Assembly: GCF_013409345.1 (NCBI RefSeq)
Contig: NZ_JACCBB010000001.1
Span: forward strand, 4,154,001-4,218,000
DNA length: 64,000 nt
From: Kineococcus aurantiacus
Lineage (GTDB): Bacteria > Actinomycetota > Actinomycetes > Actinomycetales > Kineococcaceae
Direction: 5' to 3'
Shown here: positions 56,626 to 64,000 of the stretch, piece by piece
Position numbering within the stretch: position 1 is the first letter of the stretch
Layout: each line of letters starts with the position of its first letter
Notes under the pieces: generated by a model
The model's input: only the letters and a program-made list of their open reading frames with translations
Database searches by the model: none
What the model was told of the DNA's origin: nothing
Made by a program: the position numbers and the translations under genes

Positions 56626-59100
56626 TCAGGACGTCGAGGGCGTCCCGCCCAGCGCCGCGACCGGCTTGTCCAGGGCCGTCCCGGACCCGTCGCGCCGCCC
56701 CTGCGCACCCGGCAGCGCCACCGCCGCACCCGTCGACGTCGCCGCCTCGGGGTTCGACCCCGCCCACGCCAGCAGCAGGGTGTCCTCCCCGCGGGCGAAC
56801 CGGTGGCAGCGCACCCCGCCCGTCGCCCGCCCCTTGGACGGGTACTCCGACAGCGGCGTCACCTTCGCCGACCCCACCTGCGAGACCCCGCCGCCGGACT
56901 CCCCGGCGACCGTCACGACCACCGGGTCAACCGCGTCGGGGCCGACCGCCGACATCGACACCACGCGCGCACCGGGCGACAGCTTGATCCCCGCCATGCC
57001 CGCCGCGCCCCGGCCCTGCGGGCGCACCAGCGAGGCCGGGAACCGCAGCAGCTGCGCGTCGGTGGTGATGAAGACCAGGTCCTCCTGGCCCGAGGTCAGG
57101 CTCACCGCCGCGACGACCTCGTCCTTCTGCCGGGCGCTGAGGTCCTTCAGGGCGATGACGTCCACCTCGGGCCTGGTCAGCGGCTCCGGCAGGAGGCGCT
57201 TGACGACGCCGGAGGCCGTCGCGAGGGCGAAACCGGGGTCGTCGGGATCCTCCACGCCCGGCACCGGCAGCGGCACGATCGTCAGGGCCCGCTCGCCCTT
57301 GGCGAACGTCACGAACTCCTTCACGCCGGTCCCGCCGGACACGTTGGGCCGGCCCGCCACCGGCGGCAGCGTCGGCAGCTCCAGCACCGACACCTTCACC
57401 AGGCGCCCGGCGGAGGTGATGACCCCGACGTCCCCGCGGGCCGTGGCGGGGGCCACCGCCACGACGAGGTCGTGCCGCGACCGGCGCCCCTCGGTGCCCA
57501 GGGGCTCGATGGAGCTGGTCCGGGCCAGCAGGCCCGTCGAGCTCATGAGGACCCAGCACGGGTCGTCCTCGATCTCCAGCTGCGTCGCGCCCGCCGCGGG
57601 CGAGGGGCCGGAGGAGGTCAGCAGCACCGTCCGGCGCGGGGTCCCGTGCTCGGCGGCGACCTGGCCGAGCTCCTCGCCGACCAGCGTCCGCAGCTTCTGC
57701 TCGTCGGCCAGGATCGACTCCAGGTCGGCGATGAGCGCCTGCAGCTCCGCCTGCTCGCGCTCCAGCTCGATCCGGGAGAACCGCGTCAGCCGGCGCAGCT
57801 GCATGTCGAGGATGTACCGGCCCTGGTTCTCCGACAGCGAGAACCGCTCCACCAGCCGCGCCAGCGCCGCCGCGGCGTCGTCGGAGGACCGCACGATGGC
57901 GATGACCTCGTCGATGTCGACGATCGCCAGGAGCAGCCCGTCGACCAGGTGCAGCCGGTCCTGGGCCTTGCGCAGCCGGAACGCCGTCCGGCGCCGCACC
58001 ACGTCCAGGCGGTGCCCGATGAACACCTCGAGCAGTTCCTTCAGCCCCAGCGTGCGGGGCTGGCCCTCGACGAGGGCGACGTTGTTGATGCCGAAGGACT
58101 CCTCCATCGGCGTCAGCCGGTACAGGTGCTCCAGCACGGCCTCGGGGACGAAACCGTTCTTGACCTCGATGACCAGCCGCAGGCCCTTGTGCCGGTCGGA
58201 CAGGTCGGTGACGTCCGCGATGCCCTGCAGGCGCTTGTTCTTGACGTTGTCGGCGATCTTCTCGACGAGGCGCTCGGGCCCGACGCCGTAGGGCAGCTCG
58301 GTGACGACGATGCCCTGGCGGCGCCCGATCTTCTCGATCCGCACCGTCGCGCGGGTGCGGAACGTGCCGCGGCCGGTGGCGTAGGCGTCCTTGATGCCCT
58401 CCAGGCCCACGATGCGGCCCCCGGTGGGGAAGTCCGGGCCCGGGACGTGCCGCATGAGCGCCGGGAGGTCGGCCTCGGGGTGCTTGAGCAGGTGCCGGGC
58501 GGCGCCCACGACCTCGACGAGGTTGTGCGGCGGCATGTTCGTCGCCATGCCGACCGCGATGCCGCTGGCCCCGTTGACGAGCAGGTTCGGGAACGCCGCG
58601 GGCAGGACCCCCGGCTCCTTGAGCCGGTCGTCGTAGTTGGGGACGAAGTCGACGACGTCCTCGTCCAGGCCGGTCGTCATGAGCAGCGCCGCGGGCGCCA
58701 TGCGCGCCTCGGTGTACCGCTGGGCGGCCGGGCCGGCGTCCAGGGAGCCGAAGTTGCCGTGCCCGTCGACCAGGGGCAGGCGCATCGTGAACGGCTGGGC
58801 CTGGCGCACCAGCGCGTCGTAGATGGCGACGTCGCCGTGCGGGTGCAGCTTGCCCATGACCTCGCCGACCACCCGGGCCGACTTCACGTGCGCCCGGACG
58901 GGGACCAGCCCCATGTCCTGCATCATGAACAGGATGCGGCGCTGGACGGGTTTGAGGCCGTCGCGGGCGTCGGGCAGGGCCCGGGAGTAGATGACCGAGT
59001 AGGCGTACTCCAGGAACGCGCCCTGCATCTCCTGCTCGACGTCGATGTCGACGATCCGTTCGCGGACGTCGTTCGGCGGAGGTGCGGATCGGCTGGGCAT
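56626..59100 (-). CDS. parC: DNA topoisomerase IV-type subunit A (ParC)
   Basis: 824 residues. Cleavage core: [45 protein letters not shown], and catalytic Tyr in [11 protein letters not shown] (about residue 130). The GyrA-specific QRRGGKG box is not found in the C-terminal beta-pinwheel (from about 490), supporting ParC rather than GyrA. Acts with the ParE protein encoded at 44141, 12 kb away. ATG 59100 is preferred over 59109: CAGAAT ends 7 nt before it and no ribosome site is seen. Confidence 0.92.
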   Translation of the reverse strand: MPSRSAPPPNDVRERIVDIDVEQEMQGAFLEYAYSVIYSRALPDARDGLKPVQRRILFMMQDMGLVPVRAHVKSARVVGEVMGKLHPHGDVAIYDALVRQAQPFTMRLPLVDGHGNFGSLDAGPAAQRYTEARMAPAALLMTTGLDEDVVDFVPNYDDRLKEPGVLPAAFPNLLVNGASGIAVGMATNMPPHNLVEVVGAARHLLKHPEADLPALMRHVPGPDFPTGGRIVGLEGIKDAYATGRGTFRTRATVRIEKIGRRQGIVVTELPYGVGPERLVEKIADNVKNKRLQGIADVTDLSDRHKGLRLVIEVKNGFVPEAVLEHLYRLTPMEESFGINNVALVEGQPRTLGLKELLEVFIGHRLDVVRRRTAFRLRKAQDRLHLVDGLLLAIVDIDEVIAIVRSSDDAAAALARLVERFSLSENQGRYILDMQLRRLTRFSRIELEREQAELQALIADLESILADEQKLRTLVGEELGQVAAEHGTPRRTVLLTSSGPSPAAGATQLEIEDDPCWVLMSSTGLLARTSSIEPLGTEGRRSRHDLVVAVAPATARGDVGVITSAGRLVKVSVLELPTLPPVAGRPNVSGGTGVKEFVTFAKGERALTIVPLPVPGVEDPDDPGFALATASGVVKRLLPEPLTRPEVDVIALKDLSARQKDEVVAAVSLTSGQEDLVFITTDAQLLRFPASLVRPQGRGAAGMAGIKLSPGARVVSMSAVGPDAVDPVVVTVAGESGGGVSQVGSAKVTPLSEYPSKGRATGGVRCHRFARGEDTLLLAWAGSNPEAATSTGAAVALPGAQGRRDGSGTALDKPVAALGGTPSTS

Positions 59101-59128
59101 GCACGGCATTCTGCCGCCCCGCGCGGGG

Positions 59129-59737
59129 TCAGCCGCCCCAGGGCGCGCCGAACCGGCCGTCGTGCAGCGTGTCCGCGACCGTCCGCCGGTGCCGGCGCGA
59201 GGGCCGGGAGGCGTCGTCGGCCGCGGGGTGGCCCACGGTCAGCGCCGCCACCAGGCGGCGGTCGGCCGGGACGCCGAACGCCGCGAGCACCGCCTCCCGC
59301 GCCGCCGACGGCACCCCGAACAGGCAGGCCCCCAGCCCCGCGTCGACCGCCGCGAGCAGCACCAGCAGACCCGACATCGCCGTGTCGACGTCCGGCCAGG
59401 ACACCTCCCAGCCGGCCGCGTCGCGGTCCGGCCCCGGCTTGTCCGCCGCGGCGTACCGGCGCGCGTACGCGCCCGGGTCGGCCAGCAGCAGCACCACCAC
59501 CGGGGCCGTGCGCATCCCCGTCAGCCAGCGGTCGGCCGGGCCGGGCGCCGTCAGCGACCAGAAGCGCTCGCGGTCGGCCCCCGTGCGCAGCACCAGCAGG
59601 TCCCGGCCCTGGCTGTTGCCGGCGCTGGGGGCCCGCAGCGCCGCGCCCAGCACCGCCGTCAGGACCTCCTCGCCGACCGGTGAGCCGTCGTAGCGCCGGA
59701 CCATGCGCCGTCCCCGCAGGACCTCCAGGAATTCCAC
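59129..59737 (-). CDS. nitroreductase family oxidoreductase
   Basis: 202 residues, FMN-dependent. Starts with LEVLRGRRMVRRYDG (R-R-x-R-x-Y FMN site), APSAGNSQGRDLLVL, and ends with LTVGHPAADD(ASRPSRRH), the GxP...R segment contacting the flavin phosphate. Likely reduces quinones or nitro compounds with NAD(P)H. GTG start; GAGGAT ends 6 nt upstream on the minus strand. Divergent from the Pat gene. Confidence 0.85.
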   Translation of the reverse strand: MEFLEVLRGRRMVRRYDGSPVGEEVLTAVLGAALRAPSAGNSQGRDLLVLRTGADRERFWSLTAPGPADRWLTGMRTAPVVVLLLADPGAYARRYAAADKPGPDRDAAGWEVSWPDVDTAMSGLLVLLAAVDAGLGACLFGVPSAAREAVLAAFGVPADRRLVAALTVGHPAADDASRPSRRHRRTVADTLHDGRFGAPWGG

Positions 59738-59763
59738 CCCCGCATCCTCGTAGGATCGGGACC
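59738..59763. promoter_or_regulatory. divergent leaderless promoters between nitroreductase and Pat genes
   Basis: 26 bp separate the two start codons. Plus-strand TAGGAT (59751-59756) ends 7 nt before ATG 59764. Minus-strand GAGGAT (59749-59744) ends 6 nt before its GTG. The two hexamers are parts of an inverted repeat ATCCT-N3-AGGAT, so both starts probably compete for polymerase. Confidence 0.5.
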
Positions 59764-62457
59764 ATGCCGCTGCCGCCCGTGGGTTACCCGACCCGGTGGG
59801 AGGCCGACGTGGCCCTGCGCGACGGGGGCACCGCCCACGTGCGGCCCATCCGGCCCGAGGACGCCGACGCCGTGGCCCAGTTCCACGACCGGCAGTCCGA
59901 GGAGTCGCGCTACTTCCGCTTCTTCGCCCCCATGCCGCGCCTGTCCCGGCGCGACCTGGCCCGCTTCACCCAGGTCGACCACGTCGACCGCGTCGCGCTG
60001 GTGGCCACCGTCGGGGACGACATCGTCGGCATCGCCCGCTTCGACGCCGCCCCCGTGCGCCCCGGCCGCCCCCGCTCGGCCGAGGTCGCCTTCAACATCT
60101 CCGACGCCCACCAGGGGCGCGGGCTGGGGTCGGTGCTCCTGGAGCACCTGGCCGCCGCGGCCCGCGAGCGCGGCATCCGCCGCTTCACCGCCGACGTCCT
60201 GCCCACCAACGCCAAGATGATCGGCGTCTTCCGCGAGGCCGGGTTCGAGGTCCGCCAGGGGTACTCCGACGGGGTGCTGGAGGTGTCCTTCGACATCCAC
60301 CCCACCGAGCGCTCCGTCGACGTCATGCGCGCCCGCGAGCAGCGCGCCGAGGCCCGCAGCCTCAACGCCCTGCTGACCCCGGCGTCCGTGGTCGTGGTGG
60401 GGGCCCGGCGCACGCCGGGGACCGTCGGGCACCGGCTGCTGGCCGACCTGGTGGCCGGCGGCTTCGCCGGCACCGTGCACGCCGTCAACCCCGCCGGGGC
60501 GGGGGAGGAGCTGCTGGGGGTGCGGCTGCTGGCCTCGGTCCGCGACATCGGCCGGCCCGTCGACCTGGCCGTCGTCGCCGTCTCGCCCCCCTCCGTGCTG
60601 GCGGCCGTGGAGGACTGCGCCGCAGCGGGTGTGCGCGGCCTGGTGGTGGTCTCCAGCGGTTTCGCCGAGACCGGTCCCGAGGGCGTGGAGCTGCAGCGCC
60701 GGCTCGTGCGGATCGCCCGCGCCAACGGCATGCGGGTCATCGGCCCGAACTCCTTCGGCGTCCTGAACACCGCCCCCGACGTGCGGCTGAACGCGACGCT
60801 GGCCGAGGACGTCCCCCCGCCGGGGCGCTTCGGGCTGTTCAGCCAGTCCGGGGCGCTGGCCGTCACGGTGCTCAGCTCGGCGCACCGGCGCGGGCTGGGG
60901 CTGTCGACGTTCGTCTCGGCCGGCAACCGCGCCGACGTCTCCGGCAACGACCTCATGCAGTTCTGGCACGACGACGAGGCCACCGCCGCCGTCGGGCTGT
61001 ACCTGGAGAGCGTGGGCAACCCCCGCAAGTTCAGCCGGGTCGCCCGCGGCCTGGCCCGGCGCAAACCCGTCATCGTCGTCAAGTCCGGCGCGTCCGGGTT
61101 CGGCGTGCCGCCCGGGCACACCGTGCGCCGCTCGCAGGTGCCGTTCGAGGTCGTCGACTCGATGCTGCGCCAGGCCGGCGTCATCCGCGTCGAGAACGTC
61201 CACCAGCTCTTCGACGTCGCGCAGGTGACCGTCGAGCAGCCGCTGCCGGCGGGGGCCCGCATCGCCATCGTCGGCAACTCCGACGCCCTGGGGACGCTGG
61301 CCGCCGACGCCTGCGTCAGCTGGGGCCTGCAGGTCGTCCACGGCCCCACCTCGGTGCACCCCCAGGCCGGTGTCGAGGTGTTCACCGACGCGCTGCGCCG
61401 GGCGTTCGCCGACCCCGGGGTCGACGCCGTCGTGGCCAGCTGGGTGCCCCCGACGGCCACCGTCGACGCGGCCGTGGCCACCGCCGTGGCCCGGACCGCG
61501 GCCGAGGGCGGCAAGACGTGCGTGACGTGCTTCCTGGGCACCCGGTCGGTCTCCGCGGCGCGCGTGGGGTCCCTGGGGGCCGAGGGGGCCGACGAGGACG
61601 ACTGCCCCACCGTGCCCAGCTTCCCCACCCCCGAGGACGCCGTGCGGGCCCTGGCCGCCGTCGTGCGGTACGCCCAGTGGCGGCGCAAGGACCGCGGGCA
61701 CCCCGTGGCCCCCGAGGGCGTCGACCTGGCCCTGGCCCGCACCGTCGTGGAGCACGCCCTGGCCGAGCACCCGGACGGCACCACCCTGGCCGGGGAGGCC
61801 CGCGACGCCCTCCTGGAGGCCGTGGGCATCCCCCTGCTGCCGCGCGCGGAGGTGCGCGGGGTGGAGGAGGCCCTGGAGGCCGCCGAGCGGTTCGGCTGGC
61901 CCGTGGCGCTGAAGACGGTGGGGGAGGCCCTGTCGGGGCGCCAGGACCTGCGCGGGGTCCGGCTGGGGCTGTCCTCGCCGGAGGCGCTGCGGCTGGCCGT
62001 GGAGGAGATGCACGGCGTCTTCGGGGCCGAGGCGCGCACCCTGGCCGTCCAGCCCATGGCCCCCCTGGGCGTGCCGTGCCTGGTCCGCAGCACCGAGGAC
62101 CCCCTCTTCGGGCCGGTCCTGGCCTTCGGCGTCGAGGGCGACCCCATCGACCTCATGGGCGACGTGGCCTACCGGATCCCGCCGCTGACCGACGTCGACG
62201 TCGCCGACCTCGTCCGCTCGGTCAAGGCCGCCCCCAAGCTGTTCGGGCACCGCGGGTCCCCGGCCCTGGACGTGCCCGCCCTGCAGGACGTCGTGGCGCG
62301 CGTCGCGGTCCTGGCCGACGCCCTGCCCGAGATCGCCGAGCTGCGGCTGAGCCCCGTCCTGGTCGCCGAGCGGGGCGTGACGTGCCTGGACGCGGTGGTC
62401 CGCGTCGCCGCGCCGCAGGGCCGGGCCGACCCCGACCGGCGCACCCTGCCCCTGTGA
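59764..62457 (+). CDS. bifunctional GNAT acetyltransferase / acyl-CoA synthetase-like protein (Pat)
   Basis: 897 residues. N-terminal GNAT (about 18-180): HVRPIRPEDADAV, GHQGRGLGSVLLEHL-type acetyl-CoA loop (SDAHQGRGLGSVLLEHL). From about 200: NDP-forming acyl-CoA synthetase modules, CoA-binding (SVVVVGARRTPGTVGHRLL), succinyl-CoA ligase-like (LFSQSGALAVTVLSS; VKSGASGFGVPPGHTV, where the His sits at the usual phospho-His position), and ATP-grasp (KTVGEALSGRQDLRGVRLGL) to the end. In the Salmonella Pat the GNAT domain is C-terminal; actinobacterial PatA-type proteins have it first, as here. It acetylates lysines such as that of acetyl-CoA synthetase. Leaderless ATG after TAGGAT. Confidence 0.92.
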   Translation: MPLPPVGYPTRWEADVALRDGGTAHVRPIRPEDADAVAQFHDRQSEESRYFRFFAPMPRLSRRDLARFTQVDHVDRVALVATVGDDIVGIARFDAAPVRPGRPRSAEVAFNISDAHQGRGLGSVLLEHLAAAARERGIRRFTADVLPTNAKMIGVFREAGFEVRQGYSDGVLEVSFDIHPTERSVDVMRAREQRAEARSLNALLTPASVVVVGARRTPGTVGHRLLADLVAGGFAGTVHAVNPAGAGEELLGVRLLASVRDIGRPVDLAVVAVSPPSVLAAVEDCAAAGVRGLVVVSSGFAETGPEGVELQRRLVRIARANGMRVIGPNSFGVLNTAPDVRLNATLAEDVPPPGRFGLFSQSGALAVTVLSSAHRRGLGLSTFVSAGNRADVSGNDLMQFWHDDEATAAVGLYLESVGNPRKFSRVARGLARRKPVIVVKSGASGFGVPPGHTVRRSQVPFEVVDSMLRQAGVIRVENVHQLFDVAQVTVEQPLPAGARIAIVGNSDALGTLAADACVSWGLQVVHGPTSVHPQAGVEVFTDALRRAFADPGVDAVVASWVPPTATVDAAVATAVARTAAEGGKTCVTCFLGTRSVSAARVGSLGAEGADEDDCPTVPSFPTPEDAVRALAAVVRYAQWRRKDRGHPVAPEGVDLALARTVVEHALAEHPDGTTLAGEARDALLEAVGIPLLPRAEVRGVEEALEAAERFGWPVALKTVGEALSGRQDLRGVRLGLSSPEALRLAVEEMHGVFGAEARTLAVQPMAPLGVPCLVRSTEDPLFGPVLAFGVEGDPIDLMGDVAYRIPPLTDVDVADLVRSVKAAPKLFGHRGSPALDVPALQDVVARVAVLADALPEIAELRLSPVLVAERGVTCLDAVVRVAAPQGRADPDRRTLPL

Positions 62458-62513
62458 ACGGCCCCCTGGCGCCGCTGCGCGGGGGGCCGCGCCGGGTACG
62501 GGATGATGAGCGG

Positions 62514-63110
62514 ATGCGCGAGCGCACCGACACCCGTGCCGGGTCCGACCTCCCCGTCGCCCTGCTCACCGACCTCGAACGGGCCGGGTACTACCCCGAC
62601 CTCGTCGCCGACTGCCTGCGCACCGCCGTGGCGGGCGAACCCGTCGACGCGCACCTCGTGCACCCCGAGACGACCTTCGACGCCAACGAGGTCCGCCGGC
62701 ACGTCACCGTGCTGGCCACCACCCCCACCCGCCTCGTCGTCGCCCACGCCGACGACCACGGCCCCGACGAGACCGCGAGCGAGCCCTACGCGGTCTGCTC
62801 GACCGAGTCGGTCGCCCTGTCCCGCGTGCACTCCGTCGTGGTGTCCCAGGTCGTGACCCGGCCCGCCGACCACCGGACCGGCCGGACCCCCGCCGAGGTC
62901 AGCCTCACCCTGGGGTGGGGCGCGGTGCACCGGGTCGACCTCGAACCGGCGTCCTGCCCCGACCCGGACTGCGAGGCCGACCACGGGTACACCGGCTCCC
63001 TGACCGGCGACGACCTGACCGTCCGCATCGCCAGCGCCGCCGAGGGCGCCGACGCGGTGTCCGCCGCGCTCGCCTTCGCCCGCGCCCTGTCGGCCGTCAC
63101 GGCCCGCTGA
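62514..63110 (+). CDS. DUF5998 family protein
   Basis: 198 residues. Actinobacterial family of unknown function: LTDLERAGYYPDLVADCLRTAVAGEPVDAHLVHPETTFD, RHVTVLATTPTRLVVAHADDH, and a C-terminal CPDPDCEADHGYTGSLTGDDL with a Cys pair. Always beside the phosphodiesterase gene in related genomes, as far as I recall. ATG 62514 preceded by GATGAT with 6-nt spacing. Gap of 3 bp to the next gene. Confidence 0.85.
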   Translation: MRERTDTRAGSDLPVALLTDLERAGYYPDLVADCLRTAVAGEPVDAHLVHPETTFDANEVRRHVTVLATTPTRLVVAHADDHGPDETASEPYAVCSTESVALSRVHSVVVSQVVTRPADHRTGRTPAEVSLTLGWGAVHRVDLEPASCPDPDCEADHGYTGSLTGDDLTVRIASAAEGADAVSAALAFARALSAVTAR

Positions 63111-63113
63111 CCC

Positions 63114-64000
63114 GTGCTCCTGCCCGCCCCGGCGTACGGCCGCGACACCCTGGCCGACCTGCTGCCCGCGGTGGGCCGCGCCCTGGGGGTCCCCGACCTC
63201 GCCGGCGCGTCGCCGGAGCTGGTGCTGCCCGCGGCGCAGCGGGTCTGCTTCGTCCTCGTCGACGGCCTGGGGGAGCTGCTGCTGGCCGCGCGGTCGGGGC
63301 ACACCGGCACCCTGCGGCGCTGGCGCGCCGACGGCCTGCACCGCGTCCTGACCGCCGGGTTCCCCACGACGACGGCCACCAGCATGGGGCTGATCGGCAC
63401 CGGCCTGCCGCCCGGCGGCCACGGGCTGGTGGGCTACGAGGTGCTCGACCCCGACCGCGACGAGCTGCTCAACGAGCTGCAGTGGGACGCGGCCGTCGAC
63501 CCGCGCCGCTGGCAGCCGCACACCACCGTCTTCCAGCGCGTCGCCGCCGCCGGGGTCGACGTCGTGCGCGTCGCCCCGCCGCACTTCGACGGTTCCGGGC
63601 TCACCGAGGCCGCGCTGCGCGGCGGCCGGTTCGTCGGCACCCCCGACCGGCTGCCGGCGCGCGTCGACGCCGCCGTCACCGCCGTGCGGTCCGCGCCGCG
63701 CCAGCTGACCTACCTGTACTGGGGCGGGCTCGACCACACCGGCCACGGCCACGGCGTGGACTCGGCGCAGTGGACGGCCGAGCTCGAACGCGTCGACGAG
63801 GCGCTCGCCGAGCTCGCCCGGCGCCTGCCGCGCGGGACGCTGCTCGTCGTCACGGCCGACCACGGGATGGTCGACGTCCACCCCCCGCAGCGGCTGGACC
63901 TGGCCGGCGAACCGGACCTGCGCAAGGGTGTCCGGCACGTCGGGGGAGAACCCCGGACCGTCCAGCTGTACACCGAACCCGGTGCGGCCGAACAGGTCGC
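63114..64000 (+). CDS. type I phosphodiesterase/nucleotide pyrophosphatase (3' end outside window)
   Basis: First 295 codons; no stop reached. Alkaline-phosphatase superfamily: FVLVDGLGELLL (first metal Asp), GFPTTTATSMGLIGTGLPPGGHGLVGY with the catalytic Thr, TYLYWGGLDHTGHGHG (Asp, His ligands) and VVTADHGMVDVHP (Asp-His). Hydrolyses phosphodiester or pyrophosphate bonds; the substrate is not known. GTG start 3 bp after DUF5998, so probably one transcript. Not annotated by simple ORF finding because the stop lies beyond the window. Confidence 0.88.
   Translation, partial: MLLPAPAYGRDTLADLLPAVGRALGVPDLAGASPELVLPAAQRVCFVLVDGLGELLLAARSGHTGTLRRWRADGLHRVLTAGFPTTTATSMGLIGTGLPPGGHGLVGYEVLDPDRDELLNELQWDAAVDPRRWQPHTTVFQRVAAAGVDVVRVAPPHFDGSGLTEAALRGGRFVGTPDRLPARVDAAVTAVRSAPRQLTYLYWGGLDHTGHGHGVDSAQWTAELERVDEALAELARRLPRGTLLVVTADHGMVDVHPPQRLDLAGEPDLRKGVRHVGGEPRTVQLYTEPGAAEQV

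Noticed and set aside
56626-59100. Labelling this gene gyrA
   Set aside because: The C-terminal domain lacks a QRRGGKG-type GyrA box and the neighbouring genes are those of the ParC locus in actinobacteria.
56158-59763. Upstream extension of the Pat frame to about 2099 residues
   Set aside because: The added part is antisense to the parC gene and is low-complexity; the ATG at 59764 with TAGGAT upstream gives the family N-terminus.

Overview
The window is very GC-rich DNA with tightly packed, often overlapping genes, many GTG starts and few AT-rich spacers. Gene content (PAC2 protein, cysteine-poor DksA-like protein, HrdB-type sigA, DUF7455 next to a ParE-type topoisomerase, UdgX, DUF5998, N-terminal-GNAT Pat protein) points to an actinomycete. 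A Kineococcus-like member of the Kineosporiales is my best guess, from memory of gene order only. No tRNA, rRNA, CRISPR, transposase or phage gene was seen.

Layout. 1-24.4 kb is chromosomal core and metabolism: serA plus a phosphoesterase, a luciferase-like oxidoreductase, a single-chain double ABC exporter, YihY, an aldo/keto reductase, a PfkB kinase, UdgX, a GntR-MFS-gnd run, a DedA/spermidine-synthase-like pair, EcsC and YkvA proteins, DUF4192, a universal stress protein, the principal sigma factor sigA, a WYL regulator and a VOC protein. 24.4-43.15 kb is a cell-surface polysaccharide island: ABC-type exporter (Wzm/Wzt), Wzx-like flippase, Wzz-like and Wzy-like proteins, six glycosyltransferase genes (one a two-domain fusion), a NodB deacetylase, a secreted beta-helix protein, a methyltransferase and an initiating phosphoglycosyltransferase. 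43.15-64 kb is core again: DUF456, DUF7455, parE, a complete fructose PTS operon with HPr and Enzyme I, an esterase, an AAA+ ATPase, an M20 amidohydrolase, parC, a nitroreductase, Pat, DUF5998 and a truncated phosphodiesterase gene.

The most informative feature is at the island edges. A 254-bp direct repeat, the 3' part of the DUF456 gene, lies at 24415-24668 (decayed, with a nonsense codon) and at 43156-43409 (inside the intact gene). The left copy is joined at once to a decayed 159-bp copy of the 3' end of sigA (24671-24829). The order is therefore sigA, WYL, VOC, DUF456 fragment, sigA fragment, island, intact DUF456. That is what a tandem duplication, or a single-crossover integration of a circular fragment carrying sigA-end/island/DUF456-end, would leave. 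No transposase or integrase is needed to explain it.

A second general observation is that many genes have no Shine-Dalgarno sequence. Instead they have a -10-like hexamer (TANNNT or NANNAT) ending about 6-9 nt before the start codon, which suggests widespread leaderless transcription. Some divergent pairs have start codons only 23-26 bp apart with facing -10 boxes.
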